Notes under the pieces: model-generated
Told to the model about the DNA's origin: nothing
Seen by the model: only the letters and a program-made list of their open reading frames with translations
Databases searched by the model: none
Translations under genes and position numbers: made by a program
Source of the DNA: Pseudomonas sp. CC120222-01a
Lineage (GTDB): Bacteria > Pseudomonadota > Gammaproteobacteria > Pseudomonadales > Pseudomonadaceae
Assembly: GCF_003097235.1 (NCBI RefSeq)
Contig: NZ_QEQQ01000008.1
Coordinates: 62,001 to 126,000 of the forward strand
Direction of reading: 5' to 3'
Length of the DNA stretch: 64,000 nt
Part shown: positions 18,145-28,970 of the stretch, piece by piece
Layout: every line of letters starts with the position of its first letter
Numbering within the stretch: position 1 is the stretch's first letter

Positions 18145-19740
18145 TCAGCGACCGAGATACACCAGCACATAGTCGTTGTTGTCGAAGCGTCCACTGATTT
18201 GCGGCTGCAGCGTATGCATCGACGTACCTTGCAGGGCCTGGAAGTCGTGTCGGTCCATCATCAGCCACGCCGGCCCCTGCACGGCTTGCAGTTGCGCGGG
18301 GGTTTCGGTGAACAGCGGCCGCAGGTCCTGGTCGAGGTTGACCATGAACTTGATGGCCTTGGCATCCTGGCCCAAGCGGTGCAGCACCAGTGGGGCAGGT
18401 TGCTGCGAAACCTGTGCGAGCACTGCGTGGGTGAAGCTGCGGGTGTCATACAGGCGACGCTCCACCGGCTCGACCACCGCGACATACACCAGCCACAACG
18501 CCATGACCGCACAGCTGGCGCTGACCTCGGCACGCCAGCGTGGCTGCACCAGGCGCGACAACGCCCACAACTGCAACGCCGCCAGCACCACCATCAGCAC
18601 GGTGACGGAGCCGGTTTCCTCGGGGAAACGGCGCTGTGCCACCAGCAAGGCAATCATCATCAGCCCCGGCATCAGCAGCCATAGCCCCTGGATGGCACCG
18701 CGCAGCCAGGCGAACAAACGCCCCTGGGCCACCTGGAACGGGTAGGCGGCGATGATCGCCACCATCGGCAGCATCGGCAGCAGGTAGCGGGCCTTCTTGG
18801 CCAGCGGGATCGACAGCCCGACCATGACCAGCAGTGCGGCAGCCGCGCAGTAACCGACCAGGCGCAACGCCGGCCCCTGCAGCTGCGCACGGCCCAGCCA
18901 GGCGGCGACCAGTGCCAGCAATGCCAGTGGATAGGCCAGCGCATAGTTGCCCATTGCGCTGGAGAAGTAGTACAGCGGACTGCTGGCACCTTCGCTGCCG
19001 TCCATGCGGCCCATGAACTGCATGCGAATCACATCATCCAGAAACGCCTGGCCGCCGCTGGCCTTGGCCAGCCACAGCAGCAGGCCGACACTGGCGGCCA
19101 GCAGCAGACTGGCCAGCACCCCAAACAGCAGCATCCGCCGCCATTGGCCAGTCAGCAGGTAGTAACTGCACAGCATGCCGGTCGGCACCACCAGGCCGAT
19201 CGGGCCGCGAATGCCGAACCCCAACAGCAACAGGGCGAACACCAGCGGCCAGCGCCGCCCGGCTGCATGCTGGTCGTGGGCGTACCCCAGGTAGAACACG
19301 CTGAAGGCGACGGCCGCCAGCATGAGGTCCTGGGACACGGCCCGGACTTCGCTGACGAAGGTGACGGTCAGTAGCAGCAGGGCAATGCTGCTCCACGCCC
19401 AGCGCAGCGAGAACGGCGCCAGCAGCCGGTACATCAGGGTCACGATCACTGCGCCGGCGATGGCGCTTGGCAGCCAGGCGCTCAGGCCATTGACCGCCCC
19501 GAACGGCAGTGACAGCAGCCAGATGAACAGGGTCGAGAGCGAGGTGTAGTCGGCGTAGGGTTGCCCGTAGGTGGTCGGGAACACCGTTGGCCCATGGCGC
19601 AGCATCTCCTGGGCAAACAGCACGAAGCGCGAATCGAAGCCGATCGGCGCCTGCCCATACACGCCGGCGCAGAACAGCAGCAGCGCCAGCAGCCCTGCAA
19701 GCAGGGACTGCCGGCGAACGGTGAGGGACAGTGTCTTCAC
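18145..19740 (-). CDS. ArnT-like GT-C membrane glycosyltransferase at the end of the arn operon
   Basis: Polytopic membrane protein of 531 aa with roughly twelve hydrophobic segments, resembling the dolichyl-phosphate-mannose/ArnT (PMT_2, GT-C) superfamily. The N-terminal extracytoplasmic loop after the first helix (GFDSRFVLFAQEMLRHGPTVFPTTYGQPYADYTSLSTLFIWLLS) has the layout of GT-C donor-site loops, with Asp in place of the usual DExR/DET motif, so the catalytic acid is not obvious. Its start overlaps ugd by 4 bp (ATGA), which places it as last gene of arnBCADTEF-ugd and suggests a role in envelope glycan modification. Acceptor and donor are unknown. Confidence 0.82.
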   Translation of the reverse strand: MKTLSLTVRRQSLLAGLLALLLFCAGVYGQAPIGFDSRFVLFAQEMLRHGPTVFPTTYGQPYADYTSLSTLFIWLLSLPFGAVNGLSAWLPSAIAGAVIVTLMYRLLAPFSLRWAWSSIALLLLTVTFVSEVRAVSQDLMLAAVAFSVFYLGYAHDQHAAGRRWPLVFALLLLGFGIRGPIGLVVPTGMLCSYYLLTGQWRRMLLFGVLASLLLAASVGLLLWLAKASGGQAFLDDVIRMQFMGRMDGSEGASSPLYYFSSAMGNYALAYPLALLALVAAWLGRAQLQGPALRLVGYCAAAALLVMVGLSIPLAKKARYLLPMLPMVAIIAAYPFQVAQGRLFAWLRGAIQGLWLLMPGLMMIALLVAQRRFPEETGSVTVLMVVLAALQLWALSRLVQPRWRAEVSASCAVMALWLVYVAVVEPVERRLYDTRSFTHAVLAQVSQQPAPLVLHRLGQDAKAIKFMVNLDQDLRPLFTETPAQLQAVQGPAWLMMDRHDFQALQGTSMHTLQPQISGRFDNNDYVLVYLGR

Positions 19741-21110
19741 GCCGCTTTCGAAGCCTGACCAGGTTGCTGCGGGGCGACGGGCAACTGGCAGGAGTCGCCA
19801 CGGCCGATCGGGAAGTACTTGAAGCCTTTGCGCGACAGGCGCTCGGCGTCATAGAGGTTGCGCCCGTCGAAGATCACCGGGGCCTTCAGGCGTTGCTGGA
19901 TCAGGTCGAAATCCGGCGCCTTGAACTGTTGCCATTCGGTGCAGATGATCAGCGCGTCAGCGCCGGACAGCACCGACTCAGGCGTGCCCATCAGCATCAG
20001 TTTTTCTTCATCCGGATACAGGTGCTGGGTTTCCTGCATGGCCTCAGGGTCGAAGGCACGCACGCTGGCACCGGCCGCCCACAGCGCTTCGAGCAGCACG
20101 CGGCTGGGGGCGTCGCGCATGTCGTCGGTATTGGGTTTGAACGCCAGGCCCCACAAGGCAAAGGTCTTGCCGGCAAGGTCGCCCTGGAAGAACGCATTGA
20201 TGCGATCGAACAGCTTGTGCTTCTGCCGCTCGTTGATCGCCTCGACCGCCTGCAGCAGGTCGCTGGAGCAATGCACCTGGCCGGCACTGTGGATCAGCGC
20301 ACGCATGTCCTTGGGGAAGCACGAGCCGCCATAGCCGCAGCCTGGGTAGATGAAGTGGTAGCCGATGCGGGTATCGGCGCCGATGCCTTGGCGCACCGAT
20401 TCGATGTCGGCGCCCAGGTGCTCGGCTAGCTCGGCGATCTGGTTGATGAAGCTGATCTTGGTGGCGAGCATGCAGTTGGCGGCGTACTTGGTCAGTTCGG
20501 CGCTGCGCAGGTCCATGAACATGATGCGGTCATGGTTGCGGTTGAACGGGGAGTAGAGGTCGCGCATGACATCGCGCACGTCTTCACCCTCGCAACCGAT
20601 GACGATACGGTCCGGCCGGCGGCAATCGGCAACCGCCGAGCCTTCCTTGAGGAACTCCGGGTTGGAGACGATATCGATGCGCAGTTCACGACCCGCGAGC
20701 GCGGTGTTGATGTGGGCGCGCAGGGTGTCACCCGTGCCGACCGGCACGGTGGATTTCTCGACCAGGATCAACGGTTGCTGACGGTGGCGGGCGACTGCGT
20801 CACCGACCGACAGCACATACTTGAGGTCGGCCGAACCATCCGGGCAGGACGGGGTGCCGACGGCGATGAAGGCGACGCGGCCATGCTCGACGGCCAGCTT
20901 TTCATCGGTGGTGAATTGCAGGCGGCCGCCATCCAGGCCTTCGCGCACCAGGCTCGCAAGGCCCGGCTCAAAGATGCTGACATGGCCTTGGCGCAACAGC
21001 TCGACTTTCTTCTCATCGACATCCATGCACACCACATCATGGCCTACTTCGGCCAGTACCGCGGCTTGCACCAGGCCGACGTACCCGCTACCAAACACTG
21101 TAATTTTCAT
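19737..21110 (-). CDS. ugd: UDP-glucose 6-dehydrogenase
   Basis: Oxidises UDP-glucose to UDP-glucuronate with two NAD+, supplying the precursor for UDP-L-Ara4N made by the arn enzymes. The protein has 457 aa. N-terminal Rossmann motif FGSGYVG is at 6-12, [10 protein letters not shown] at 118-127 and [11 protein letters not shown] at 149-159; the catalytic Cys264 sits in [12 protein letters not shown]; then [22 protein letters not shown] in the UDP-binding domain. It overlaps arnF by 4 bp and the downstream glycosyltransferase by 4 bp, so it is part of the arn operon. Confidence 0.95.
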   Translation of the reverse strand: MKITVFGSGYVGLVQAAVLAEVGHDVVCMDVDEKKVELLRQGHVSIFEPGLASLVREGLDGGRLQFTTDEKLAVEHGRVAFIAVGTPSCPDGSADLKYVLSVGDAVARHRQQPLILVEKSTVPVGTGDTLRAHINTALAGRELRIDIVSNPEFLKEGSAVADCRRPDRIVIGCEGEDVRDVMRDLYSPFNRNHDRIMFMDLRSAELTKYAANCMLATKISFINQIAELAEHLGADIESVRQGIGADTRIGYHFIYPGCGYGGSCFPKDMRALIHSAGQVHCSSDLLQAVEAINERQKHKLFDRINAFFQGDLAGKTFALWGLAFKPNTDDMRDAPSRVLLEALWAAGASVRAFDPEAMQETQHLYPDEEKLMLMGTPESVLSGADALIICTEWQQFKAPDFDLIQQRLKAPVIFDGRNLYDAERLSRKGFKYFPIGRGDSCQLPVAPQQPGQASKAA

Positions 21111-21520
21111 GGAGCACTCCTTAATGCGGGCGAACGGGCCGGACGCGTATTGATCGTAATGACGCCGAGCATGACCAGTGCCACGCCCAGTGATTTGCTC
21201 AAACTGAAGGATTCGTCGAACAGCGGCAGGCTGGCCGCCAACAGGTAAACCAGGGCATAGCTCAGGCTCAGCAGCGAGTAGGCCCGGCCCAACGGCAGAT
21301 CGCGCAGGGCCAGCAGCCAGCAGAGCATCGACAGGCCATAGGCGGCGATCGCCGCCAGCACCACGGCCACGGCGACGCTATCGACGCCTTGACCCGTGAG
21401 CGCCGACGGCCACTGGTCGGGCTGTGGCAGGCGGGTCATGCTCCAGCGCATGGCCAGCTGGGCAGCGCTGACCAGCAGCACGCTACCCAGGGCAAAGGTG
21501 ATACCCCGGCGCTGATTCAT
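21107..21520 (-). CDS. arnF: ArnF, undecaprenyl-phosphate-Ara4N flippase subunit
   Basis: Small EamA/SMR-like membrane protein (137 aa, four hydrophobic segments) that with ArnE is proposed to flip undecaprenyl-phosphate-4-amino-4-deoxy-L-arabinose to the periplasmic face. Visible: [32 protein letters not shown], the region [35 protein letters not shown] and [15 protein letters not shown]. Four-bp overlaps with arnE and ugd support one translational unit. Confidence 0.92.
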   Translation of the reverse strand: MNQRRGITFALGSVLLVSAAQLAMRWSMTRLPQPDQWPSALTGQGVDSVAVAVVLAAIAAYGLSMLCWLLALRDLPLGRAYSLLSLSYALVYLLAASLPLFDESFSLSKSLGVALVMLGVITINTRPARSPALRSAP

Positions 21521-21861
21521 GATTGCTGCCCCAGCAGGGCGACACCGGCGATGACCAGGGCCACCCCCAGCCAGTGACGGCGATCGACCGGTTCATGGAA
21601 GCCGAAGCGGGCGATCAAGGTGATGATCACGAAGTTCAGGCTGAGCATCGGATAGGCGATGCCCACCTCCATGCGTTGCAGTACCAGCAGCCAGACCAGC
21701 AAACCGCTGCCAAGGGCGAGCAGCGCCAGCCACAGCCAGGGCGAACGCAACTTGTCCGTCCACGGCCCCGACTGCCCACGCCAGCCTTCCACGGCGAACT
21801 TCTGCGCCACCTGGCCCAGGCAGGTCAGCAGGCAGGCCGTCAACAGCAGCAGCCAGCTCAT
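21517..21861 (-). CDS. arnE: ArnE, undecaprenyl-phosphate-Ara4N flippase subunit
   Basis: Partner of ArnF: 114-aa SMR-like protein with four hydrophobic segments, starting [27 protein letters not shown] and containing [56 protein letters not shown], typical of ArnE. It overlaps both arnT and arnF by 4 bp. Confidence 0.92.
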   Translation of the reverse strand: MSWLLLLTACLLTCLGQVAQKFAVEGWRGQSGPWTDKLRSPWLWLALLALGSGLLVWLLVLQRMEVGIAYPMLSLNFVIITLIARFGFHEPVDRRHWLGVALVIAGVALLGQQS

Positions 21862-23507
21862 GGCGATACTCTGGGCAGAATGAGGATCACCATCTTGCCC
21901 TGGTGATAGCGGGTGCCATCCTCAGGCAGCAGGGCGAGTTCACGTTGCTCATCCTCACCCTTGACCCGCATCACCACGGCGACCGTGCCCGTGCGGCGGG
22001 CATCGTCGACCCACTGGCGGACGTTCTTGTCGTTCAACCGGCGACCGTCGCCCTCTGGAGTCGCCAGGCCGTACTTCAGTTCGCCGACGGTGTTGTAGAA
22101 CGCCACGTTCGGCTGCTTCAGGCGCCAGGCCAGTGCCGATGCCGCGCCGAGGTCGTTGCTCATCAGATGGGTGGCGCCAGCCAGTTCGTCGAGGTGCTGC
22201 AGGATGAACTGGTCGGGCATCTTGTTGCCCTCCACCGACTTGGGCATTGCCGCTGGCAGCAGGGCCATCAGCAACAGGCTGCCGAACACCGGTGCTGCCC
22301 AACGGCGCAACGGCGACAGGGCCTGAGCCAGGCTGGCGACGGTCCAACCCGCCATCGCCATGCACATCAGCAGCAAACCGGTCGGTTCGTGGACGTACAC
22401 CGGCTTCTTCAATTGCAGCCAGGCCAGTGCGATCAGGGCGACCACGCCCATCACCACGTTGAGCCAGCCGTTGATGCGCAGTGCGCGGCCTTGATGCAGG
22501 CGCAGCCGTTCTTCCACGGCGTGACCGATCAGCAGGGCCAATGGCAGCAGGCACGGGAAGATGTAGGTTGGCAACTTGCCCTTGCTCAGGCTGAAGAACA
22601 GCAACGGCATCAGCAGCCACAGCAGCAGGAACACGACCTTGGCCTGGGTACGGCTCTGCCAGGCCTGTTTCAGGGCCGGCGGCAGCAGGGCGATCCAGGG
22701 CAGGCTGTAGGCCACCAGCAGCGGCAGGTAGTACCAGAAAGGCGCACTGTGCTGGGCATCGTCACCGGCAAAGCGGCGGATGTGCTCATGCCAGAAGAAG
22801 AACCGCCAGTAGTCCGGCTCCTGGAGATGCACCGCCAGCACCCAAGGCAGGCTGACGACGATCGCCACCACCACGGCCACCGGGCCGAACACCAACAGTT
22901 CACGCCAACGTTTTTGCCAGAGCATCCAAGGCAGCGCGATCAGCACTGGCAGCAGCCAGGCAAGAAAGCCCTTGGTCATGAAGCCCATGGCACAGGCCAG
23001 CCCCAGTACCGCCCAGGCGGCAAGTCGTTGGCCGTTGCTGCGGCTGTCGACGGCAAACCACAGGGCCACCAGGCTGAGGTTGACCCACAGGGTGAACTGC
23101 GGATCGAGGTTGGCATAGACAGCCTGGCCGACCATGACGCAGAAGCTCATGTAGATCAGGGTGCAGACCAGGCTCTTGCGCGGGTCGTTCCACAGCCGGC
23201 GTGCCACCAGGTAGCACAGGATCAGGCTCAGCCCGACGCTCAGTGCCGAGGCAAAACGCACGCCGAACAGGTTCTGGCCGAACAGCCCCTGGCTGAGAGC
23301 GATCATCCAGTAGCCGGCTGCGGGTTTTTCGAAGTAGCGCAGCCCCATGAAGTGCGGCGAGACCCAGTTGCCGGTCAGCAGCATCTCCTGGCTGACCTGG
23401 GCGTAGCGGGTTTCGTCGGGAATCCACAAGCCATGGCCGCCCAGTGGCAGCAGGAAGGCCAGCACGAACAGGCCGAGCAGCAGCGGTAGCGTCCAGCGTC
23501 TGCTCAT
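21858..23507 (-). CDS. arnT: ArnT, lipid A 4-amino-4-deoxy-L-arabinose transferase
   Basis: Inner-membrane GT83 transferase of 549 aa that moves Ara4N from undecaprenyl phosphate to lipid A phosphates, lowering negative charge and giving polymyxin and cationic-peptide resistance. The N-terminal [48 protein letters not shown] holds the conserved periplasmic loop with the Asp-Glu pair; [29 protein letters not shown] follows, with about a dozen membrane segments and a soluble C-terminal domain. It is located between arnD and arnE with 4-bp overlaps on each side. Confidence 0.95.
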   Translation of the reverse strand: MSRRWTLPLLLGLFVLAFLLPLGGHGLWIPDETRYAQVSQEMLLTGNWVSPHFMGLRYFEKPAAGYWMIALSQGLFGQNLFGVRFASALSVGLSLILCYLVARRLWNDPRKSLVCTLIYMSFCVMVGQAVYANLDPQFTLWVNLSLVALWFAVDSRSNGQRLAAWAVLGLACAMGFMTKGFLAWLLPVLIALPWMLWQKRWRELLVFGPVAVVVAIVVSLPWVLAVHLQEPDYWRFFFWHEHIRRFAGDDAQHSAPFWYYLPLLVAYSLPWIALLPPALKQAWQSRTQAKVVFLLLWLLMPLLFFSLSKGKLPTYIFPCLLPLALLIGHAVEERLRLHQGRALRINGWLNVVMGVVALIALAWLQLKKPVYVHEPTGLLLMCMAMAGWTVASLAQALSPLRRWAAPVFGSLLLMALLPAAMPKSVEGNKMPDQFILQHLDELAGATHLMSNDLGAASALAWRLKQPNVAFYNTVGELKYGLATPEGDGRRLNDKNVRQWVDDARRTGTVAVVMRVKGEDEQRELALLPEDGTRYHQGKMVILILPRVSP

Positions 23508-24388
23508 GAGCCTTGCACTCCCAGCCAGCCCTCACGGCCTTGCAGGTTGCCGCGTTGCACACTGGCAACGGGCAAGGAGTCGAGCGAGGCGGGGAGCAGC
23601 TCGCCCAAGGGTTCGAACGTAATTTCGCGCTGGCGTGCATCGGCCAGCAACTGGCGGAAGTCCTGAGCCATCAGAATCCCTTCTACCTCTGCATGGATGG
23701 TGTAGACGTTGAGTGCCTGTGGGCGGAAGCGCCCCAGGATGAATGCGTTGAACTGCGCGGCAGTCACCTGCGGGCCGACGACCTCGTCGAAGGTCGGCAG
23801 GTCCACCGGAATTTGCGGCGCCCCTGGCGAGCCGTCGGCCAGGCGAGGGCGGAACAGGCCAGTACCCCGGCAATCGCTGTTGTAGCGAAAGCCGAAGGCC
23901 TGCTTGGCCTCGATGACCCGTTCGTCCGCGCGCCAACCGGCGACGGCCGAACAGTCCACCGGTGCGCCGAGGATGTCACTGAGGGTGTCGACGCCCTGAC
24001 GGATCTGCTCGGTCAGTTGCGCCAGGCTCCAGTGCCCGGCATTGGCCTGCCAGCCGTGGTGATCCCAGGCGTGCAGGCCAACCTCGTGGCCAGCGTCCCG
24101 GGCCTGACGCATCAGGTGCCCGAGGTCGCGGCCAATCGGCTTGCCGGGCCAGGCGGTACCGGCCAGGAGAATGTCCCAGCCGTACAGCCCGGCAGCATTG
24201 GAGCGCAGCATCTTCCACAGGAACTGCGGGCGGATCAGGCGCCACAAGTGGCGCCCCATGTTGTCCGGCCCGACACTGAAGAAGAACGTCGCCTTGACCT
24301 GCGCCTCGTCGAGCAGCTCCAACAGGCGCGGCACACCTTCACGGGTGCCGCGGTAGGTATCGACATCGATGCGCAACCCTGCCTGCAT
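23504..24388 (-). CDS. arnD: ArnD, undecaprenyl-phosphate 4-deoxy-4-formamido-L-arabinose deformylase
   Basis: NodB-homology polysaccharide deacetylase-like enzyme (294 aa) that removes the formyl group from undecaprenyl-phosphate-Ara4FN. Motifs: [22 protein letters not shown] with the catalytic/metal Asp, [13 protein letters not shown] with metal-binding His residues, and [28 protein letters not shown]. Its ATG shares one base with the arnA stop codon (TGATG), and it overlaps arnT by 4 bp. Confidence 0.95.
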   Translation of the reverse strand: MQAGLRIDVDTYRGTREGVPRLLELLDEAQVKATFFFSVGPDNMGRHLWRLIRPQFLWKMLRSNAAGLYGWDILLAGTAWPGKPIGRDLGHLMRQARDAGHEVGLHAWDHHGWQANAGHWSLAQLTEQIRQGVDTLSDILGAPVDCSAVAGWRADERVIEAKQAFGFRYNSDCRGTGLFRPRLADGSPGAPQIPVDLPTFDEVVGPQVTAAQFNAFILGRFRPQALNVYTIHAEVEGILMAQDFRQLLADARQREITFEPLGELLPASLDSLPVASVQRGNLQGREGWLGVQGS

Positions 24389-26394
24389 CAGCGTGCTTCT
24401 TCTGCCGGGCGGGTCTCGTTCTCGCGCATGGCTTCACGCAGGAAGAAGTCCAGGGTGTTGCCAATGGTTTCGCGCATCTCCACGGTCGGCTCCCAGTTCA
24501 GCAGGCGCTTGGCGTTGGCGATGCTCGGCTTGCGGTGGGACACGTCCTGGTAGCCGCCGCCGTAGAACGCCTTGCTCTCGACGTCGCGGAAGCCGGCGAA
24601 CGGCGGGAAGTGGCTGCGCAGCGGGTGGGCTTCGAACTGGCGCAGCAGTTCTTCACCGAGCTGGCGGATGCTGGCTTCGTTGTCCGGGTTGCCGATGTTG
24701 ATGATCTGGCCGTTGCAGGCATCGTTGTCGTTGTCGATGATCCGCGCCAGGGCCTCGACGCCGTCGGCGATGTCGGTGAAACAACGCTTCTGCTCGCCGC
24801 CGTCGAACAGGCGGATCGGCGTGCCTTCAACCAGGTTCAGGATCAGCTGGGTGATGGCCCGGGAGCTGCCGATACGCGCCGAGTCCAGCCGGTCCAGGCG
24901 TGGGCCCATCCAGTTGAAGGGGCGGAACAGGGTGAAGTTCAGGCCTTTCTGGCCGTAGGCCCAGATGACCCGGTCGAGCAGCTGCTTGGACACCGAGTAG
25001 ATCCAGCGCTGCTTGTTGATCGGCCCGACCACCAGGTTGGAGCTGTCTTCGTCGAAGTTCGGGTCCTGGCACATGCCGTAGACTTCCGAGGTCGACGGGA
25101 AGATCACGCGCTTGTTGTATTTGACGCAGTAGCGCACCAGGCGCAGGTTTTCTTCGAAGTCCAGCTCGAATACGCGCAGCGGGTTGCGGGTGTATTCGAT
25201 CGGCGTGGCAATGGCCACCAGTGGCAGCACCACGTCGCACTTCTTGATGTGGTACTCGATCCACTCGGAGTGAATGCTGATGTCGCCTTCTACGAAGTGG
25301 AAGCGTGGGTGGTTGCGCAGGCGCTCGATGGCGTCGGAGCCGATGTCCAGGCCGTAGACTTCGTAGCGCTCATCGCTGAGCAGGCGCTCGGACAGGTGGT
25401 TGCCGATGAAACCGTTGACGCCGAGGATCAATACCCGGGTACGGCGGGTAGCGCGACGGGCGTCGGCGCCACGCAGCAGCGAGCCTTCGACCAGGCCCAG
25501 TTCGTTGGCCAGTTGCGGGCCGCTCAGGTACAGGCCGTTGTCATTGCGCTGGCCGGCGTTGATTACCAGCGAGTCTTCACCGCAGGCGATGCGCAGCGGC
25601 TCGGTGCTGATGACCCGGCCAGGGGCCAGGCCGTCGTTGCCCTTGACCACGTCGGCGCTCCAGACGATCAGCTTGTGCTCGCCGACCTGGCAGAAGGCGC
25701 CAGGGTAGGGCTGGGTCACCGCGCGCACCAGGTTGAACAGGGTTTCGGCAGGCGCTTGCCAGTCCAGGCGGCCATCGGCGGCGGAGCGGCGGCCGAACAC
25801 GGTGGCCTTCGACTCATCCTGTGGGGTTTCACTGACTTTGCCCTGGCGCAGGTTCGGCAAGGTGTCACGCAGCAGGTCGGCGGCGGCGGCGCGCAGCTTG
25901 CCGTGCAGGCTCAGCGCGGTGTCGCTGCGTTCGATGGCCACCCGCAGCTGGGCGACGATGGCGCCGGCATCGGCGCGCTTGACCATGCGGTGCAGGGTCA
26001 CGCCGGTTTCGGTTTCACCCTTGACCAGCACCCAGTTGGCCGGTGCACGGCCGCGGTAGCGCGGCAGCAGCGAGCCATGCAGGTTGAACGCGCCTTTGCG
26101 GCCGGTGGCCAGCAGCGGTTCGCTCAGCAGGTTGCGGTAATAGAACGAGAACAGGTAGTCGGGGTCGAGCTGGCTGATGCGCTCGACCCAGAGCGGGTGG
26201 TTGACATCCTCCGGCGCATGCACCGGGATGCCTTTGCGGGCGCACAGCTGTGCGACCGAGGCGTAGAAGGCGTTTTCCTTGGGATCGTCGGCATGAGTGA
26301 ACACCGCTGCGATGTCATAGCCGCTGTCGAGCAGGGCTTCAATGCCGGCGCAGCCGATATCGTGGTACGCGAAGACAACCGTTTTTGCACTCAT
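24388..26394 (-). CDS. arnA: ArnA, bifunctional UDP-Ara4N formyltransferase / UDP-GlcA C4 decarboxylase
   Basis: Two-domain enzyme of 668 aa, close to the E. coli length. Residues 1 to about 300 are the formyltransferase, with the catalytic Asn104 and His106 in [16 protein letters not shown]. From about 315 comes the NAD-dependent decarboxylase with [15 protein letters not shown] and the YxxxK pair in [21 protein letters not shown]. It makes UDP-4-ketopentose from UDP-glucuronate and formylates UDP-Ara4N. It overlaps arnC by 4 bp and arnD by one base. Confidence 0.96.
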   Translation of the reverse strand: MSAKTVVFAYHDIGCAGIEALLDSGYDIAAVFTHADDPKENAFYASVAQLCARKGIPVHAPEDVNHPLWVERISQLDPDYLFSFYYRNLLSEPLLATGRKGAFNLHGSLLPRYRGRAPANWVLVKGETETGVTLHRMVKRADAGAIVAQLRVAIERSDTALSLHGKLRAAAADLLRDTLPNLRQGKVSETPQDESKATVFGRRSAADGRLDWQAPAETLFNLVRAVTQPYPGAFCQVGEHKLIVWSADVVKGNDGLAPGRVISTEPLRIACGEDSLVINAGQRNDNGLYLSGPQLANELGLVEGSLLRGADARRATRRTRVLILGVNGFIGNHLSERLLSDERYEVYGLDIGSDAIERLRNHPRFHFVEGDISIHSEWIEYHIKKCDVVLPLVAIATPIEYTRNPLRVFELDFEENLRLVRYCVKYNKRVIFPSTSEVYGMCQDPNFDEDSSNLVVGPINKQRWIYSVSKQLLDRVIWAYGQKGLNFTLFRPFNWMGPRLDRLDSARIGSSRAITQLILNLVEGTPIRLFDGGEQKRCFTDIADGVEALARIIDNDNDACNGQIINIGNPDNEASIRQLGEELLRQFEAHPLRSHFPPFAGFRDVESKAFYGGGYQDVSHRKPSIANAKRLLNWEPTVEMRETIGNTLDFFLREAMRENETRPAEEAR

Positions 26395-27413
26395 GAGTGA
26401 ACCTGACCAGAAGTAGAGGAAGTGAAACCATCAACGGTGACGCTTTGCGCCGGCACAGGCGGCGGACCGCTGCGCAGCACTTTTTCGATGAAGAACCGCG
26501 GGCGGGCGCGCACATCGCTGTACATGCGGCCCAGGTACTCGCCAAGCAGGCCCATGCCGATGAACTGGCCGCCGGTGAACACGAACAAGACGGCGAACAG
26601 CACGAACAGGCCGTTACCGGCCCAGCCCGGGCCAAATGCCAGGCGCAGCACGATCAACCCGAAGGCGAACAGCACGCCGAGCGCGGCCATGCTGAAACCG
26701 ACGATGCTCAGCAGGCGCAATGGCGTGGTGGTCATGCAGGTGATCAGGTCGAACATCAGGCTGATCAGGCGCATCGGGCTGTATTTCGAATCGCCGTGTT
26801 CACGCTCGGCGTGGGTCACCAGGATCTCGGTGGTGTGGCGGGCGAAGCTGTTGGCCAGGATCGGGATGAAGGTGCTGCGCTCGCGGCAAGCGAGCATGGC
26901 GTCGATCACCGTGCGCCGGTAGGCGCGCAGCATGCAGCCGTAGTCGCTCATGGCAACGCCGGTGGAGCGCTTGACCGCGTAGTTGATGACCTTCGACGGC
27001 CAGCGGCGCAGGGCCGAGTCCTGGCGGTTGCTGCGCACCGTGCCGACCACGTCGAAGCCGCGTTCGGCTTCGGCGACCAGGCGCGGGATTTCTTCAGGCG
27101 GGTTTTGCAGGTCGGCGTCGAGGGTGATCACCACGTCGCCCTTGCACTGTTCGAAACCGGCCATGATCGCCGCGTGCTGGCCGTAGTTGCGGTTGAGGAT
27201 GACCGCCACGAACGGGCTGTTCTCGGCCTGGGCGGCGTCTTCGAGGATTTGCGCCGAGTTGTCGCGGCTGCCGTCGTCGACCAGCACGATTTCATAGGGG
27301 TGACGCAGCTGCTGGCAGGCTGCGCCAGTGCGGCGCAGCAGTTCAGGCAGGCTTTCCTGCTCGTTGTAGACCGGGATGACGATGGACACGCAGTTGATTG
27401 GGTACGGTCTCAC
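26391..27413 (-). CDS. arnC: ArnC, undecaprenyl-phosphate Ara4FN transferase
   Basis: GT2 glycosyltransferase of 340 aa that loads 4-deoxy-4-formamido-L-arabinose onto undecaprenyl phosphate at the cytoplasmic face. N-terminal catalytic domain: [43 protein letters not shown] (DXD-like metal site) and [13 protein letters not shown] acceptor region [16 protein letters not shown]. Two C-terminal membrane helices lie at about 238-262 and 270-298, followed by [24 protein letters not shown]. It overlaps arnB and arnA by 4 bp each. Confidence 0.95.
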   Translation of the reverse strand: MRPYPINCVSIVIPVYNEQESLPELLRRTGAACQQLRHPYEIVLVDDGSRDNSAQILEDAAQAENSPFVAVILNRNYGQHAAIMAGFEQCKGDVVITLDADLQNPPEEIPRLVAEAERGFDVVGTVRSNRQDSALRRWPSKVINYAVKRSTGVAMSDYGCMLRAYRRTVIDAMLACRERSTFIPILANSFARHTTEILVTHAEREHGDSKYSPMRLISLMFDLITCMTTTPLRLLSIVGFSMAALGVLFAFGLIVLRLAFGPGWAGNGLFVLFAVLFVFTGGQFIGMGLLGEYLGRMYSDVRARPRFFIEKVLRSGPPPVPAQSVTVDGFTSSTSGQVHS

Positions 27414-28561
27414 GGGCGTTTCCCCACAACCTGTTCAATGGCGGTGACGACCCGGTCGAGGTCCTGGTCGGTCATGTCGGGGAACAACGGAATCGAGCAC
27501 AGCCGCGCCGAGTTCCATTCGGTGTTCGGCAGCGACAGCTGCGGGTCACGCTGGCGGTACCAGGTGTGCAGGTGGGTGGCGATGAAGTGGATGCCGGTGC
27601 CGATGCCACGCTCCTGCAGGCCTTTCATGAAGGCTTCGCGGTCCAGGCCGCAGCGTTCGCTGTCGATGCGCAGGATGTACAGGTGCCAGGCGTGCTGCTG
27701 CGCATAGGCAGTCGGCACGGCCAGGGGCTGCACTGGCAGGCCTTCGAAGCGTTGCTGGTAGCGGGCGGCCAGCTCGGTTCGGCGGGCGTTGATCGCGTCC
27801 AGGCGCTTGAGTTGCACCAGGGCGATGGCGGCGTTGATGTCGGCAAGGTTGTACTTGAAGCCAGGCTCGATGACCTGGGCCTGGGGCTTGCGGCCGTGGG
27901 TCATGCGGTCGTAGGCATCGACACCCAGGCCATGGAACTTGAGCATGCGCACGCGGCTGGCCAGGGCCTCGTCGTCGCTGACGAACATAGCGCCTTCGGC
28001 GCAGGTCATGTTCTTGATCGCGTGGAACGAGAAGATGGCTGTACCTTTGGCACCGACATGGCGGCCTTTGTAGCGAGTGCCGGCGGCATGGGCGGCGTCT
28101 TCGATGACGGCGATGCCATGTTTGTCGGCCAGGGCGTACAGCGGGTCAAGGTCAAAGGCCGCACCGGCGTAGTGCACCGGAATGATGGCCTTGGTCCGCG
28201 GAGTGATGGCCGCTTCGATGCGCGATGCGTCGGTCATCAGCGTGTCGCGATCGACATCGACGAACACCGGCGTGGCGCCGAGCAGGGAAATCATGTTGGC
28301 CGTGGACACCCAGGTCTGCGACGGGGTGATGACTTCGTCCCCCGGGGCTATACCCAGTGCCAGCAAGGCGATGTGCATACCGCCGGTGGCCGATGACAGG
28401 GCTACCGCATGGCGGCAACCGACGTACTGCGCGAACTGCTCTTCAAGTGCCTGGTTCTGTGGCCCCGTCGTGATCCAGCCCGAACGCAGGACTTTTTCGA
28501 CAGCCGCAATTTCTTCTTCGCCCATACTTGGACGTGAGAAGGGGAGAAACGCCTCACTCAT
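27410..28561 (-). CDS. arnB: ArnB, UDP-4-amino-4-deoxy-L-arabinose-oxoglutarate aminotransferase
   Basis: PLP enzyme of the DegT/DnrJ/EryC1 family (383 aa) that transaminates UDP-4-ketopentose to UDP-Ara4N. Motifs: [50 protein letters not shown] and the PLP-Lys region [17 protein letters not shown]. The ATG at 28561 has GAGG about 5 bp upstream; a GTG two codons earlier is less likely. It is the first gene of arnBCADTEF-ugd. Confidence 0.95.
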   Translation of the reverse strand: MSEAFLPFSRPSMGEEEIAAVEKVLRSGWITTGPQNQALEEQFAQYVGCRHAVALSSATGGMHIALLALGIAPGDEVITPSQTWVSTANMISLLGATPVFVDVDRDTLMTDASRIEAAITPRTKAIIPVHYAGAAFDLDPLYALADKHGIAVIEDAAHAAGTRYKGRHVGAKGTAIFSFHAIKNMTCAEGAMFVSDDEALASRVRMLKFHGLGVDAYDRMTHGRKPQAQVIEPGFKYNLADINAAIALVQLKRLDAINARRTELAARYQQRFEGLPVQPLAVPTAYAQQHAWHLYILRIDSERCGLDREAFMKGLQERGIGTGIHFIATHLHTWYRQRDPQLSLPNTEWNSARLCSIPLFPDMTDQDLDRVVTAIEQVVGKRP

Positions 28562-28970
28562 GAGCACCTCGGTGATACAGGAAAAATGACAGAACCTATT
28601 GATTTCATTGGTTCAAATGCCAGCGTAGACGCAAAGCAGTTTTTTGCATCGACTGCACAGGCTAAAAGTTGTTGTGTTGCGCCAGGTCAGGGTTTTTCTG
28701 CGGGGGCTCAGTCATCCATGCCGTCGTGATTGTCAGGGGCTTATCCAGCCAAGGTTATGCTCGATTTTGTGAAAGAAGTATAAAAAAAGGGTCGCCTTAT
28801 CATTACATTGCACACCTAGACAGCTGGGGTTCAGGTTGCTGAACGAAGTGTGAACCTACCAACAAATTTAATACGTTTAAACATCCATTCGGATGGCTGT
28901 AAAACAATGCTGGTAGTTGACCGAAAAGTCGCCCTTAGTTACAGGCTTGCTGTCGAGCCGGGGCGCTGGC
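28562..28970. other. 409-bp intergenic region upstream of arnB
   Basis: This AT-rich gap between an upstream ArnT-like gene and arnB must contain the arn promoter. Runs such as AAGTATAAAAAAAGGG near 28777-28792 and TTTAATACGTTTAAAC near 28868-28883 are present. I looked for PhoP (GTTTA-N5-GTTTA) and PmrA (CTTAAG/TTTAAG-N5 repeat) boxes and found none with correct spacing, so the controlling two-component system cannot be named. No convincing ORF or terminator was seen. Confidence 0.5.

Noticed and set aside
21903..23489. 528-codon frame antisense to arnT
   Set aside because: Low-complexity His/Gln/Arg-rich translation mirrors the Leu/Ala/Trp codons of the membrane protein on the other strand.
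24535..26400. 621-codon frame antisense to arnA
   Set aside because: Shadow frame; arnA motifs and operon overlaps establish the minus strand as coding.
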